From: Streptomyces sp. SCL15-4
GTDB lineage: Bacteria; Actinomycetota; Actinomycetes; Streptomycetales; Streptomycetaceae
Assembly: GCF_033366695.1 (NCBI RefSeq)
Contig: NZ_JAOBTQ010000001.1
Coordinates: 2,480,001-2,544,000, forward strand
Reading direction: 5' to 3'
DNA length: 64,000 nt
The notes beneath the pieces were generated by a model, which was given only the letters and a program-made list of their open reading frames with translations, was not told where the DNA came from and did not search any database. A program made the position numbers and the translations under genes. This document shows positions 31,260-41,965 of the stretch, piece by piece (within the stretch, counting starts at the first letter, position 1; each line of letters starts with the position of its first letter).

Positions 31260-31556
31260 TTACTGCGTTGCCTGCTCGGCAACTGTCGTCCGCTCGACGT
31301 ATCGGCGCAACGCCTTTGTGTCGAGCGCTCCCGGGACGCGCAGTGCCCGCGAGAACGCCCGGCGGCGTACCGCCTGGTCGAGACAGACCAGGGCGGGATG
31401 CACATAGGCACCCCGGCCGGGCAGCGTACCGCGAGGATCGGGGACGCATGCGTCCTCGCTCTTCACGATCCGCAGGAGATCGTTCTTGGCCGCCCGCTCC
31501 CGACACCCCACACAGGTGCGTTCAGGGCGTACTCGGGTGTGCGTCCGGCCAGACAC
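31260..31556 (-). CDS. ylxR: YlxR family (DUF448) RNA-binding protein
   Basis: This 98-aa basic protein has R-T-C-V-G-C-R, the signature near residue 14, and G-R-G-A-Y-V-H, both diagnostic of YlxR. YlxR binds RNA and has been linked to RNase P and transcription in other bacteria. GTG 31556 follows a strong GGGGAGG site. It sits between nusA and infB in the conserved order nusA-ylxR-infB. Confidence 0.93.
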   Translation of the reverse strand: MSGRTHTRVRPERTCVGCRERAAKNDLLRIVKSEDACVPDPRGTLPGRGAYVHPALVCLDQAVRRRAFSRALRVPGALDTKALRRYVERTTVAEQATQ

Positions 31557-31716
31557 GGTTAAGTCTACCTCCCCGTACCGACCTCACCCCTTTGGGGCAA
31601 GAATCGAACGGCTGTTGTCGTGATCTCAGCGTCGGACGGCCGGTATCTATTCCCCGGCCGCGGCTCCGCTCCCCCGGCTCCGGTCCTGGTCCGGAGCCTT
31701 CGGGGCGTGCTCCCGG

Positions 31717-32703
31717 CTAGGCGCCGGCCTGCTCGGTGTCCGGCCGGATGTCGATGCGCCAGCCGGTGAGGCGGGCGGCGAGGCGGGCGTTCTGGCCCTC
31801 CTTGCCGATCGCCAGCGACAGCTGGTAGTCCGGCACGGTCACCCGCGCGGAGCGGGCGGCCATGTCCACGACCTCCACCTTGCTCACCCGAGCGGGTGAC
31901 AGGGCGTTCGCGACCATCTCGGCCGGGTCGTCCGACCAGTCGACGATGTCGATCTTCTCACCGCTCAGCTCGCCCATCACATTGCGCACCCGGCCGCCCA
32001 TGGGGCCGATGCAGGCACCCTTGGCGTTCAGGCCCGAACGGGTGGACCGTACGGCGATCTTGGTGCGGTGACCGGCCTCACGGGCGATCGCGGCGATCTC
32101 CACGGAGCCGTCGGCGATCTCCGGCACCTCCAGGGCGAAGAGCTTCTTCACCAGGTTCGGGTGGGTGCGGGAGAGGGTCACCGACGGACCGCGGACGCCC
32201 TTGGCCACGCGGACGACGTACGACCTGAGGCGCATGCCGTGCGGGTAGGTCTCGCCGGGCACCTGCTCCTGCACCGGCAGGATGGCCTCCAGCTTGCCGA
32301 TGTCCACGAGCACGTTCTTCGGGTCGCGGCCCTGCTGGACCACGCCGGTGACGATGTCGCCCTCGCGGCCGGCGTACTCGCCGAGCGTCGCGTCGTCCTC
32401 GGCGTCGCGCAGCCGCTGCAGGATCACCTGCTTGGCGGTGGTGGCGGCGATACGGCCGAAACCGGACGGGGTGTCGTCGAACTCGCGGGCCTCCTGGCCC
32501 TCCGCGAGATCCTCGGGGTCCTCCTTCGCCCACACGGTCACATGCCCGGTCTCCCGGTTGAGCTCCACGCGCGCGTGTCGGCGGCTTCCCTCGGTGCGGT
32601 GGTAGGCGATGAGGAGGGCCGACTCGATCGCCTCGACCAGCAGGTCGAAGGAGATCTCCTTCTCCCGGACCAAACCCCGCAGGGCGCTCATGTCGATGTC
32701 CAC
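31717..32703 (-). CDS. nusA: Transcription termination/antitermination factor NusA
   Basis: The 328-aa product has an N-terminal RNA polymerase-binding domain, an S1 domain (about 130-195, G-D-I-V-T-G-V-V) and two KH domains with G-P-M-G-G-R-V and [12 protein letters not shown]. It lacks the acidic C-terminal repeats of enterobacterial NusA, as expected for actinobacteria. GTG 32703 lies two bases after the rimP stop and has AGGAGG upstream; an in-frame ATG lies at 32691. Second gene of the rimP-nusA-infB operon. Confidence 0.97.
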   Translation of the reverse strand: MDIDMSALRGLVREKEISFDLLVEAIESALLIAYHRTEGSRRHARVELNRETGHVTVWAKEDPEDLAEGQEAREFDDTPSGFGRIAATTAKQVILQRLRDAEDDATLGEYAGREGDIVTGVVQQGRDPKNVLVDIGKLEAILPVQEQVPGETYPHGMRLRSYVVRVAKGVRGPSVTLSRTHPNLVKKLFALEVPEIADGSVEIAAIAREAGHRTKIAVRSTRSGLNAKGACIGPMGGRVRNVMGELSGEKIDIVDWSDDPAEMVANALSPARVSKVEVVDMAARSARVTVPDYQLSLAIGKEGQNARLAARLTGWRIDIRPDTEQAGA

Positions 32704-32705
32704 GG

Positions 32706-33218
32706 CTACGCCTCCTCCTCTTCCTTCATGTCCTTCTTGCTGTCCTTGCGGTTGAACTCGACCTGCACGCGCGCCTTGGCGATCTCCGGGAAGCCGATCC
32801 TGCGGGTGGTGGCCTTGCGGCCCTTCACCCCGGGGACCTCCACGCCGATGCCCTCGTCGTCGACCTCCTGGATGCGCGCGAGCAGCTCGCCGCCCTCCGT
32901 GAGCTGGAACTTCACGAGCCGGTCGACGGCGCGCACGAAGTGCCGGTGCTCGGTGAGGAGACGCTCCGCGCCAGGGGTGCCGACCTCCAGGTCGTACGCG
33001 CCCTCGCCCATCGCGTTGGTCTCGTCCAGCTTCGCCGAGAGCGCGCGGCTCACATCGGCGATCCGGTCCAGGTCCGCTCCGGTGTCGGAGTCGACGACGA
33101 CGCGCAGCACCCGCTTGCGTCCTACGGAGTCCACGGCGATCTCTTCGAGATCCAGCCCATGGGAGGTGACGAGCGGTTCCAGCAGCTCTCGCAGCCTCTC
33201 GCTCTGGGTGGTGCTCAT
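32706..33218 (-). CDS. rimP: Ribosome maturation factor RimP
   Basis: This 170-aa protein acts in 30S subunit assembly. It shows the family pattern [17 protein letters not shown] and [12 protein letters not shown], then a C-terminal domain and a lysine/glutamate-rich tail. ATG 33218 has GGAGT upstream; the longer frame to 33332 is not supported. First gene of the operon; the 241-bp gap to the divergent lipoprotein gene must hold its promoter, where TACGCT (minus strand, 33282-33277) is a possible -10 box without a clear -35. Confidence 0.96.
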   Translation of the reverse strand: MSTTQSERLRELLEPLVTSHGLDLEEIAVDSVGRKRVLRVVVDSDTGADLDRIADVSRALSAKLDETNAMGEGAYDLEVGTPGAERLLTEHRHFVRAVDRLVKFQLTEGGELLARIQEVDDEGIGVEVPGVKGRKATTRRIGFPEIAKARVQVEFNRKDSKKDMKEEEEA

Positions 33219-33459
33219 CCGGGTGACTCCTCGGCCGCGTGTGCTGTTGTGGGATGGGTCGCGTGTCTGGTCAAAGCGTACTGCCTCCGACGAGGGGTGG
33301 TTCGCAGCGGCGGGCGGGCCGCGCACCGACACCGCCGCGCGCCCCTCGGGCGGGTCCGCCGAGCCGGTGACATGCGGCGAGCGGCCGCGCGGGTACCGTG
33401 ATCAACGGCGGGCGCCGTTCCCGCCCGTGTGTTCGTACGAGCCCCCGAGGACGTCAGCC

Positions 33460-33969
33460 GTGCCGTACCCCTCGCCGTCGCGCATCCCCTCGGGACCGCG
33501 CAGAAGAACCCTGCTCGCCTCGGCCGCCGGCGTCACCGTGCTGGCGGGGTGTTCGGCCGGCACGGACCCGGCCGACGACGGGCCGTCGGCCACCGCGCGG
33601 GCCCGCGCGCGTGCGGCGCTCGACAGCCGGGGGCTGCTGGCGCGGTACGACGCCGTGCTCGCCGCGCATCCCGCGCTGGCGGACCGGCTGCGGCCCTTGC
33701 GCGCCCAGGTCGCGGCGCACGCGGCGGCGTTCGAGGACGGTACGACCCGCACGCCCGCACCCTCGGCGTCGGCGCCGAAGCCCTCGGCCGAGCCCGTGCC
33801 CGCCCGCGAGAAGGACGCCGTCGCCGGGCTGGCCGCCGCCGAGCGCGCCCTCGCCGACCGGCGGGCCCGGGATCTGCTGAAGGCGCCGGACGAGGTGGCC
33901 CGGCTGCTGGCGTCGGTCGCGGCGGCCGGGGCCGCGCACGCGTATCTGCTGGCGGAGGGAGCCCGGTGA
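33460..33969 (+). CDS. Putative lipoprotein paired with a ferritin-like protein
   Basis: The 169-aa product starts at GTG 33460, with CCCGAGG nine bases before it. Its N-terminus has paired arginines then a hydrophobic core ending V-L-A-G-C-S, a clear lipobox; the P-R-R-R-T-L-L pattern may use the Tat route. The mature part is alanine/arginine-rich and helical. The stop overlaps the next gene by 4 bp (GTGA). I recognise the pair from streptomycete genomes beside rimP, but not a function. Confidence 0.85.
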   Translation: MPYPSPSRIPSGPRRRTLLASAAGVTVLAGCSAGTDPADDGPSATARARARAALDSRGLLARYDAVLAAHPALADRLRPLRAQVAAHAAAFEDGTTRTPAPSASAPKPSAEPVPAREKDAVAGLAAAERALADRRARDLLKAPDEVARLLASVAAAGAAHAYLLAEGAR

Positions 33970-34478
33970 GCGAGGAGACGGAGCGGGCCGAGGTGACCGC
34001 GCTGCAGGCGGCGCTGGCCGCGGAGCACGCGGCGGTGTACGGCTACGGCGTCGTCGGCGGACGGATCGGCGAGCGGCGCCGGCCCGAGGCGCGGGCGGCG
34101 TACGACGCCCACCGGGCGCGCCGGGACGCGCTGGTGCGCGCGGTGCGCGACCTGGGCGCCGTGCCGGTCGCGGCGAGCGCCGCGTACGCGCTTCCGTTCC
34201 CGGTCGCGGACGGGACGGCGGCGGTGCGGCTGGCCGCGCGGCTGGAGCAGGGGGTGGCCGGCGTGTACGCGGACCTGGTGCGGGCGGCGACCGGGGCGCG
34301 GCGGGCCGAGGCGGCCGGGGCGCTGCGGGAGGCGGCGGTGCGGGCGGTGCGCTGGAGCGGGGAGAGCGTAGCCTTCCCTGGGCTCGCCGAGCGGTCCGAC
34401 GAACGGACCGGCGCGGCCGGCACGACCTCGTCGGCCTCCTCCTCCACCACGGCCACCACGGCCCCGGCGAGGCGCTGA
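33966..34478 (+). CDS. DUF4439 ferritin-like domain protein
   Basis: The 170-aa product is an all-helical protein with the start A-L-Q-A-A-L-A-A-E-H-A-A-V-Y-G-Y-G typical of DUF4439, a ferritin-like four-helix bundle. The E-H and later E-Q-G-V-A-G-V-Y could be part of a metal or packing core, but a complete di-iron set is not obvious. A threonine/serine-rich tail of ~25 residues ends it. Coupled to the lipoprotein by a 4-bp overlap; the two probably work together at the membrane. Confidence 0.85.
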   Translation: MSEETERAEVTALQAALAAEHAAVYGYGVVGGRIGERRRPEARAAYDAHRARRDALVRAVRDLGAVPVAASAAYALPFPVADGTAAVRLAARLEQGVAGVYADLVRAATGARRAEAAGALREAAVRAVRWSGESVAFPGLAERSDERTGAAGTTSSASSSTTATTAPARR

Positions 34479-34599
34479 GAAGCCGGCACGCGGCTCGTAC
34501 GCCGGTCCGGGCGGGCCGCGCGGGTCGGGCGCGGTCGCCCGGCTCCGACGGCAGGACGGCAGGACGGCACCGGGAAGGGGACGCGGGACCGCGCGTCCG
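34479..34599. other. Non-coding stretch after the DUF4439 gene
   Basis: About 120 very GC-rich bases with GGACGGC repeats near the end (34551-34568). No gene, hairpin of note or promoter was recognised. Confidence 0.4.
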
Positions 34600-34830
34600 G
34601 TCCCCGGTGAACGGTCCGGAACGAACCGGGCCGGGACCGGACGAGGCCGGAGACCGGACCGGATCAGGACGGGGCCACACTGGATCGAGACGGGACCGGA
34701 TCGAGACGGGACCGGGCCGGGATAGGACCACGGACCGGGGACAGGACAAGACCGGATCGGGACAGGACCGGACCGGGCCAGGCAAGGCCGGAGACGGACC
34801 AGGACGGGATCGGGCCCGGCCCCTGTGGCC
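34600..34830 (+). repeat. Degenerate short-repeat tract (GGACCGG / GGATCGAGAC family)
   Basis: About 230 non-coding bases consist of imperfect units such as GGGACCGG, GACCGGATC, GGATCGAGAC and GGGACAGGAC, with spacing of roughly 7-20 bases. GGATCGAGACGGGACCGG occurs twice almost back to back (34680-34720). Units are too irregular for a CRISPR or VNTR. It lies directly before the APH-like gene, whose ribosome site GAAGGGA is at 34861-34867. Confidence 0.75.
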
Positions 34831-34878
34831 TCGGACGGTGACCGGACATGGACCCCACACGAAGGGAACGACGCGCGC

Positions 34879-35778
34879 ATGGCTTTGGAACCGCCGCCGC
34901 GCCTGGTGCGGGCGCTCGGTGAGACGGCACCGGCCGGGGACGACTGGCTGGCGCGGCTGCCCGCGGCGGCCGAGGAGGCCGTCGCCCGGCGCGGGTTGAC
35001 CGTCGAGCGGGTGCAGGTGCCGGGCGGGCGCAGCAGCCTGGTGGTGCTGGTACGGCGGCCGGACGGCACGCCGGCGGTGCTGAAGCTGGTGCCGCCCCGG
35101 TCCCGCCCGGAGAGCGAGCGGGCGGCGCTGGCGCACTGGGCCGGGCGGGGCGCCGTACAGCTGCTGGACGACGGCGCGCAGGACGGGGCGCTGCTGCTGG
35201 AGCGGCTGCACCCGGATGTGTCGGTGCGCTCGCTGCCTGAGGCGAAGGCGCTGCTGGAGGCGGCGGGGACGCTGCGCAGGCTGTGGGTGGAACCGCCGGC
35301 CGGGCACGTCTTCGAGACCGTCGCCGAGCGCACCGGGCGGCAGGCGGCGGCCATGCGGGCCGGTGCCGAGGCCGATCCCGAGGTGGCGCCGCTGGTGGAG
35401 GCGGCGCTCGCCGCCCGGGAGGAGCTGCTGGCCGCGCCGTCCGAGGACCGGCTGCTGCACGGCACGTTCCGGCAGAGCAAGGTGCTCTCGGGCGAGCGGA
35501 TGCCGTGGCTCGCGGTGGGCCCGGACCCGGTGGTCGGGGACAGCGCCTTCGACCTGGCGCGGCTGGTCCGGGACCGGGTGGAGGACCTGATCGCGCAGTC
35601 GGGCGGCCCGGCCACCACCCGGCGCCGGATCAAGCGGCTCGCGGAGTCGCTGGAGGTCGACCAGGACCGGCTGCGCGGCTGGACGCTGTTCCGGGCGGTG
35701 GAGTCCGGGGTGCGGGCGCTGCGGGTGGGCCGGCCGGGAGACGCGGAACTGCTGCTGGAGTTCGCGGGCTGGCTGTAG
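34879..35778 (+). CDS. APH/streptomycin-kinase fold protein lacking catalytic residues
   Basis: The 299-aa product resembles the APH(6)/hydroxyurea kinase family: a nucleotide-lobe pattern with A-V-L-K-L-V (lysine near residue 74), a gatekeeper region L-L-L-E-R-L, and the C-lobe order of that family. In active members the loop reads H-G-D-L-H-x-x-N and is followed by I-D-P. Here the loop is H-G-T-F-R-Q-S-K (194-201) and the later aspartate is glycine (A-V-G-P, Gly214). The catalytic Asp and both metal-binding positions are therefore missing, and phosphotransfer is unlikely. It may bind a nucleotide or ligand, or act as a scaffold. Not an antibiotic resistance gene on this evidence. Start ATG 34879 follows GAAGGGA. 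Confidence 0.82.
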   Translation: MALEPPPRLVRALGETAPAGDDWLARLPAAAEEAVARRGLTVERVQVPGGRSSLVVLVRRPDGTPAVLKLVPPRSRPESERAALAHWAGRGAVQLLDDGAQDGALLLERLHPDVSVRSLPEAKALLEAAGTLRRLWVEPPAGHVFETVAERTGRQAAAMRAGAEADPEVAPLVEAALAAREELLAAPSEDRLLHGTFRQSKVLSGERMPWLAVGPDPVVGDSAFDLARLVRDRVEDLIAQSGGPATTRRRIKRLAESLEVDQDRLRGWTLFRAVESGVRALRVGRPGDAELLLEFAGWL

Positions 35779-35813
35779 CGACGACGCCCCCGGGAGACCC
35801 GGGGGCGTCGTCG
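35779..35813. terminator. Strong hairpin between the APH-like gene and proS
   Basis: A perfect 16-bp stem (CGACGACGCCCCCGGG / CCCGGGGGCGTCGTCG) with a 3-base loop begins directly after the APH-like stop codon and ends 12 bp before the proS stop, so it can serve both convergent genes. Confidence 0.85.
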
Positions 35814-35825
35814 GCGGGCCAGGGC

Positions 35826-37529
35826 CTACGCGGTCAGGCGGGCGATCGCGTCCTCGACCGTCAGCTCCTCGCGCTCACCGGTCCTGCGGTCCTTCAGCTC
35901 CAGCACGCCTTCGCCGGCGCGGCGGCCGGCCACCAGGATCTGCGGCACGCCGATCAGCTCGGAGTCGGTGAACTTCACGCCCGGGGAGACGCCGGCCCGG
36001 TCGTCCACCAGGACGCGGACGCCCGCGGCGGCGAGCTTCCCGGCGACGTCCAGTGCCAGCTCGGTCTGGAGCGCCTTGCCGGCGGCGACCACGTGCACGT
36101 CGGCCGGGGCGACCTCCTTGGGCCAGACCAGGCCCTTGTCGTCGGCGGTCTGCTCGGCGAGCGCGGCGACGGCGCGGGAGACGCCGACGCCGTAGGAGCC
36201 CATGGTGACGCGGACCGGCTTGCCGTTCTGGCCGAGGACGTCCAGCTTGAGGGCGTCGGTGTACTTGCGGCCGAGCTGGAAGATGTGGCCGATCTCGATG
36301 GCGCGGTCCAGCTTCAGGCCGGTGCCGCACTTCGGGCACGGGTCGCCGTCCTGCACCACGACGACGTCCACGTACGCGTCGGCCTCGAAGTCACGGCCGG
36401 CGACGACGTTCCTGGCGTGCGTGTGCTCCTTGTTGGCGCCGGTGATCCAGGCGGTGCCGGGGGCCACGCGCGGGTCGGCGATGTACTTCACCTTCTCGCC
36501 CAGGCCCTGCGGGCCGACGTAGCCGCGGACCAGCTCGGGGTGGGCGGCGAAGTCGGTCTCGGTGACCATCTCGACGGCGGCCGGGGCGAAGTGCGCCTCG
36601 ACCTTGTCCAGGTCCACCTCGCGGTCGCCGGGCACGCCCACGGCGACGATCTCGCCGTCCACCTTGACCAGCAGGTTCTTCAGCGTGGCGGAGGCCGGGA
36701 CGCCGAGCGAGGCGGCCAGCGTCTCGATGGTCGGGGTGTCGGGGGTGGGGATCTCCTCCAGCGCGGGCACGGCGGAGCCGTCCACCGGGGTGAGCTGGTA
36801 GGTGATCGCCTCGGTGTTGGCGGCGAAGTCGCAGTTCGGGCAGTCCGCGAAGGTGTCCTCGCCGGCCTCGGCCGGGGCGAGGAACTCCTCGGACTTGGAG
36901 CCGCCCATGGCGCCGGCGGTGGCCGCGCAGATGCGGTAGTCGAGGCCGAGGCGGGCGAAGATCCGCTGGTAGGCCTCGCGGTGCAGGGCGTAGGAGGTGC
37001 CGAGGCCCTCGTCGTCCAGGTCGAAGGAGTAGGAGTCCTTCATCAGGAACTCGCGGCCGCGCAGGATGCCGGCGCGGGGGCGGGCCTCGTCGCGGAACTT
37101 GGTCTGGATCTGGTAGAGGATCACCGGCAGGTCCTTGTAGGACGTGCACTGGTCCTTGACCAGGAGGGTGAAGATCTCCTCGTGGGTGGGGCCGAGGAGG
37201 TAGTCGCCGCCCTTGCGGTCCTTGAGCCGGAACAGCTCCTGGCCGTACTCGTCCCAGCGGCCGGTCGCCTCGTAGGGCTCGCGGGGCAGCAGGGCGGGCA
37301 GGGTGACCTCCTGGGCGCCGATGGCGTCCATCTCCTCGCGGACGATGCGTTCGACGTTCGCGAGGACCTTCTTGCCGAGGGGCAGCCAGCTCCAGATGCC
37401 GGCCGCCGTGCGGCGGACGTAGCCGGCGCGGACGAGGAGCTTGTGGCTGAGGACCTCGGCGTCGGCCGGGTCGTCGCGCAGCGTCTTCGCCATCAACTGG
37501 GACATGCGCTGGACCGGTGCGTTGGCCAT
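35826..37529 (-). CDS. proS: Prolyl-tRNA synthetase (bacterial type)
   Basis: The 567-aa class II synthetase charges tRNA-Pro. It has the class II motif 2 region with [17 protein letters not shown], and G-P-T-H-E-E. An inserted YbaK-like editing domain (about residues 235-390) clears mischarged alanine. Motif 3 G-S-Y-G-V-G-V-S-R lies before the anticodon-binding domain. ATG 37529 has AGGAG ten bases upstream; a longer frame to 37565 is not supported. Confidence 0.97.
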   Translation of the reverse strand: MANAPVQRMSQLMAKTLRDDPADAEVLSHKLLVRAGYVRRTAAGIWSWLPLGKKVLANVERIVREEMDAIGAQEVTLPALLPREPYEATGRWDEYGQELFRLKDRKGGDYLLGPTHEEIFTLLVKDQCTSYKDLPVILYQIQTKFRDEARPRAGILRGREFLMKDSYSFDLDDEGLGTSYALHREAYQRIFARLGLDYRICAATAGAMGGSKSEEFLAPAEAGEDTFADCPNCDFAANTEAITYQLTPVDGSAVPALEEIPTPDTPTIETLAASLGVPASATLKNLLVKVDGEIVAVGVPGDREVDLDKVEAHFAPAAVEMVTETDFAAHPELVRGYVGPQGLGEKVKYIADPRVAPGTAWITGANKEHTHARNVVAGRDFEADAYVDVVVVQDGDPCPKCGTGLKLDRAIEIGHIFQLGRKYTDALKLDVLGQNGKPVRVTMGSYGVGVSRAVAALAEQTADDKGLVWPKEVAPADVHVVAAGKALQTELALDVAGKLAAAGVRVLVDDRAGVSPGVKFTDSELIGVPQILVAGRRAGEGVLELKDRRTGEREELTVEDAIARLTA

Positions 37530-37602
37530 GGTTCTCGTACTCCTGCCGGATAAAGGTGGTGGCATGGAGGTTAGCCGGGCCGCCCGTGCCGGTGGAAATC
37601 GG

Positions 37603-38133
37603 TTAGCGCCTGCGCAGCGGCAGCGGGGCGCCCATCACGGCGTAGGGGCGCGCCGCGCTCGGGAAACGCACTTGACGGGCGAGGTCGGTGTAGCCGAGGG
37701 AGTGGTACAGGCCGCGGGCGGGGCTGTCGATGTCGATCGCGGAGAGGATCGAGCGGGGTTCGCCGGCGGTGTCGGTGATGGTGGTGATCAGCTTCCGGCC
37801 GATGCCGCGGTTCTGGTGGCCGGGGTGGACGTGCAGCTCGGTGATGACGAAGGAGTCGTCCAGCCAGAAGTCGTTGCCGCCCGCGCGCAGGTAGGGCTCC
37901 ACCACGGTGGACCACCAGTGGGTGCGGCTGTTGGGCATGCCGTACACGAAGCCGACGAGCCGGCCGCCGGCGGTCGCGCCGTAGGCCCGCGCACCTTGGT
38001 ACTGCATGTGGCGCTGGACGATCTGCCGGCGTACGGCGACCTCCTCGGGGCCGAGGCCGAAGGCGACGGCTTGGACAGCCAACGCCTCGTCCACGTGGGC
38101 GGTGAGGTCCAGGGGGCCGATCACTGGGTCCAT
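37603..38133 (-). CDS. GNAT family N-acetyltransferase
   Basis: The 176-aa product has the acetyl-CoA-binding motif Q-N-R-G-I-G-R-K-L (about residues 109-117), preceded by the beta-strand E-L-H-V-H-P-G-H typical of GNAT proteins, and a C-terminal L-Y-H-S-L-G-Y. Substrate unknown. It lies 73 bp upstream of proS and 20 bp after a second GNAT gene, in the same direction. Confidence 0.9.
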   Translation of the reverse strand: MDPVIGPLDLTAHVDEALAVQAVAFGLGPEEVAVRRQIVQRHMQYQGARAYGATAGGRLVGFVYGMPNSRTHWWSTVVEPYLRAGGNDFWLDDSFVITELHVHPGHQNRGIGRKLITTITDTAGEPRSILSAIDIDSPARGLYHSLGYTDLARQVRFPSAARPYAVMGAPLPLRRR

Positions 38134-38153
38134 GCGGGGAGCGTACAGGGGTG

Positions 38154-39002
38154 TCAGAAGAGCACACTCATGAAGGCGCCGGTCTCCCGGAAGCCGACAC
38201 GGCGGTACGTCCTTCTCGCCGCGGTGTTGAAGTCGTTGACGTAGAGGCTCGCGACGGGGGCGACGTCCGCGAGGGCGTAGCGCAGCACCGCGGCCATGCC
38301 GGGGGCCGCCAGGCCCCTGCCCCGGTACTCAGGGGCCACCCAGACGCCCTGGATCTGGCAGGCCTGGGGCGTGGCGGCGCCGATCTCCGCCTTGAACACG
38401 ACCCGGCCCCGCTCGTCCACGCGGGCGAAGGAGCGGCCGGAGCCGACGAGTTCGGCGACCCGGGCCTGGTAGAGGAGGCCGCCGTCGCCGGACAGCGGGG
38501 AGACGCCGACCTCCTCGGTGAACATCGCCACGCACGCCGGCATGATCGTCTCCATCTCGTCCTTGCGGACGCGGCGGACGTAGGGGTCGGGCGCGATGTC
38601 GTCGGGCATGCGGTCGGCGACCATCAGCGGCTGGCGGGCGCGGACGTCCCTGGCCGGGCCCCAGTGCGGCTCCAGCAGCCGCCAGAGTTCGGCGGTGGCG
38701 TCGGCGGGGCCGACGATGGAGGAGCAGCGGCGGCCGGCCCGGCGGGCGCGGTCGGCGAAGGCGCGGACGGCGCGCGGGGTGGCGCAGATGGGGACGAGGT
38801 TGGCGCCCGCGTAGCACAGGGACGTGAGCATGCCGTCCTCGTACCAGCCCCACATCTCGCCGCCGAGCCGCCAGGGGTCGAGGCCGGCGACCCGGACCCG
38901 GGAGGTCACGAAGGCGTTGGCGACCGGCTCACGATCGAGCACGGCGAGCGCCGCGTCCAGGTCACTCGGTTCCAGGACCCGGGTTGTGGTCTGGGTCAGC
39001 AC
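38154..39002 (-). CDS. Two-domain GNAT acetyltransferase (DUF4081 plus GNAT)
   Basis: The 282-aa product has an N-terminal DUF4081-like half and a C-terminal GNAT half with V-A-P-E-Y-R-G-R-G-L-A (about residues 218-228) as the acetyl-CoA loop and V-N-D-F-N-T-A-A-R-R-T-Y-R-R-V-G-F at the end. This pairing is common in actinobacteria; the substrate is not known. GTG 39002 has GAGG seven bases upstream. Transcribed just before the other GNAT gene; probably one unit. Confidence 0.9.
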   Translation of the reverse strand: MLTQTTTRVLEPSDLDAALAVLDREPVANAFVTSRVRVAGLDPWRLGGEMWGWYEDGMLTSLCYAGANLVPICATPRAVRAFADRARRAGRRCSSIVGPADATAELWRLLEPHWGPARDVRARQPLMVADRMPDDIAPDPYVRRVRKDEMETIMPACVAMFTEEVGVSPLSGDGGLLYQARVAELVGSGRSFARVDERGRVVFKAEIGAATPQACQIQGVWVAPEYRGRGLAAPGMAAVLRYALADVAPVASLYVNDFNTAARRTYRRVGFRETGAFMSVLF

Positions 39003-39286
39003 TACGGGGCCTCACGGTGGGGTTCTGCTGGTCCCGGCACTGTACCCCGCGCGCCCGCGAAGCGCCCCCCACCGATCCCGCGCTGACCTGCGATAGGCCT
39101 CCGAGCGCAGACAGTCATGATCTCTCACATAACGGACGACCACGGCTGGAGTTCGCAGCGCTCCACAGCCACTCGGGATCGCACAGGACCAAGTCGGGCC
39201 GTGGGCCGGAGTCGGTCCAGGCGCTCGCCGGCAAGCAGGGGGCGCCCCGAGGTGGTTGGGAAGACCGTATGGGCCGAGGTACGGCC
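39003..39286. other. Intergenic region between ispG and the GNAT gene
   Basis: About 280 bases with lower GC near 39100-39140. A 63-codon plus-strand frame (39117-39308) runs into the ispG terminator and has no ribosome site, so it is not called. The promoter for the GNAT pair should lie here, but no convincing boxes were found. Confidence 0.4.
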
Positions 39287-39316
39287 GAGTCCCGTCACCG
39301 GGTGGTGACGGGACTC
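39287..39316 (-). terminator. Hairpin downstream of ispG
   Basis: A perfect 13-bp stem (GAGTCCCGTCACC / GGTGACGGGACTC) with a 4-base loop lies 18 bp past the ispG stop codon. Confidence 0.8.
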
Positions 39317-39334
39317 ACAGCGCGCGGACCGGGG

Positions 39335-40492
<1,158 letters not shown>

Positions 40493-40614
40493 CTGCTGTG
40501 CAACCCCAAGTCGTGGTTCAGGATCCGGTCCCGTATACGGCGGGCTCCAGGGTCCGAGATTACGGCACCGGGCCGGGCGTCACACATCACACCCGTATTC
40601 CGGCGCGCTCGCGG

Positions 40615-40645
40615 GCGGCCCGGAACCAGAAGGGTTCCGGGCCGC
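40615..40645 (-). terminator. Hairpin downstream of rseP
   Basis: A perfect 13-bp stem (GCGGCCCGGAACC / GGTTCCGGGCCGC) with a 5-base loop, 15 bp past the rseP stop. Confidence 0.8.
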
Positions 40646-40660
40646 GTGGACACCGGATGG

Positions 40661-41965
40661 CTAGGAGATCTTCACCGGGTTGACGAGGTCCGCGATCAGC
40701 ACCAGGACGGTGAAGCAGACGAAGATCCCGGCCACCACGTACGCCACCGGCATCAGCTTGGCGACGTCGAACGGGCCGGGGTCGGGCCGGCGCAGCACCC
40801 GGGCCAGGTTCCGCCTGAGGGCCTCCCACAGGGCGCCCGCGATGTGCCCGCCGTCGAGCGGCAGCAGCGGGAGCATGTTGAACAGGAACAGGGAGAGGTT
40901 GAACATGCCGAGCATCATCACGAACATCGCCACCTGCTGGGAGGCGGGGATGTCCAGGGTGGCGATGTCGCCGGTGATGCGGGCGGCGCCGACGATGCCC
41001 ACCGGGGAGTCCGGCTCGCGCGGGCCGTCGCCGAAGGCGGCGTCCCACAGGGCGGGGATCTTGCCGGGCAGGTCGGCGAGGGAGGCGACGGCGTCGCCGA
41101 CCCGGTCGGTCATCCAGGTCACGGAGTCGTCGAAGTCCATCGTGACCACGCCGGTGGCGGCGCCGAAGCCGAGGAAGCCGGCCTCGACGTACTTGCCCTG
41201 GACGTAGGAGCCGCTGGAGTCCTTCTTGGCGACCAGGTTCGTGGCGATCTTGGCGTGCAGGGTGAGCTGCCTGCCGTCGCGCTCGACGACGATCGGCACG
41301 GTCTTCCCGGCGCTGTCCCGGATGAGGTCCGAGAGGGTGTCCCAGTTCTCGGTGGGCTTGCCGTCGAAGGAGACGATCTTGTCGCGCGTGCGGAGGCCGG
41401 CGGCCTGGGCCGGGGAGGGCTTGTCGGTCTTCGCGCAGGTGTCGCGGTTCTCGCTCTGGGCGATGACGCAGGGCGAGACGGAGGCGACGGTGGTGGTCTG
41501 CTGCTGGACGCCGAAGCCCATGAGCACGGAGAAGAACAGGCCGACCGCGAGGACGAGGTTCATGAAGGGGCCGGCGAACATCACGATGACCCGTTTCCAC
41601 GGTTTGCGCGTGTAGAACATGCGCGTCTCGTCGCCGGGCTTCAGTTCCTCGAAGGACGCCGCTCTCGCGTCCTCGATCATGCCGCGCCACGGCGAGGTGG
41701 AGCGGGCGGCGACCCGGCCCTGGTCGTCCGGCGGGAACATGCCGATCATGCGGATGTAGCCGCCGGCCGGGATGGCCTTGATGCCGTACTCGGTCTCGCC
41801 CTTCTTGCGTGACCAGATCGTCGGGCCGAAGCCGACCATGTACTGGGGCACGCGGATGCCGAAGAGCTTGGCCGTGGACAGGTGTCCCAGCTCGTGCCAG
41901 GCGATCGAGACGAGCAGGCCCACCGCGAAGACCACTATGCCGAGGATGAACATCAAGGTCGTCAT
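40661..41965 (-). CDS. rseP: Site-2 membrane zinc protease (RseP/Rip1-like)
   Basis: The 434-aa intramembrane metalloprotease has H-E-L-G-H (residues 24-28) in the first membrane span as zinc ligands, a PDZ domain (about 195-280), and the third zinc ligand region L-P-L-D-G-G-H near residue 380. Such proteases cut anti-sigma factors and other single-span proteins in the membrane. The start overlaps the dxr stop by 4 bp, so dxr-rseP is one coupled unit, an order common in bacteria. Confidence 0.95.
   Translation of the reverse strand: MTTLMFILGIVVFAVGLLVSIAWHELGHLSTAKLFGIRVPQYMVGFGPTIWSRKKGETEYGIKAIPAGGYIRMIGMFPPDDQGRVAARSTSPWRGMIEDARAASFEELKPGDETRMFYTRKPWKRVIVMFAGPFMNLVLAVGLFFSVLMGFGVQQQTTTVASVSPCVIAQSENRDTCAKTDKPSPAQAAGLRTRDKIVSFDGKPTENWDTLSDLIRDSAGKTVPIVVERDGRQLTLHAKIATNLVAKKDSSGSYVQGKYVEAGFLGFGAATGVVTMDFDDSVTWMTDRVGDAVASLADLPGKIPALWDAAFGDGPREPDSPVGIVGAARITGDIATLDIPASQQVAMFVMMLGMFNLSLFLFNMLPLLPLDGGHIAGALWEALRRNLARVLRRPDPGPFDVAKLMPVAYVVAGIFVCFTVLVLIADLVNPVKIS

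Noticed and set aside
34600..34830. CRISPR-like repeats
   Set aside because: Units are only 7-10 bases, irregular in spacing and sequence, with no unique spacers and no cas genes.
34879..35778. Aminoglycoside resistance gene
   Set aside because: The fold matches, but catalytic Asp and metal-binding residues are absent, so resistance activity is not supported.
39117..39308. 63-codon plus-strand frame between ispG and the GNAT gene
   Set aside because: No ribosome site and it enters the ispG terminator hairpin.
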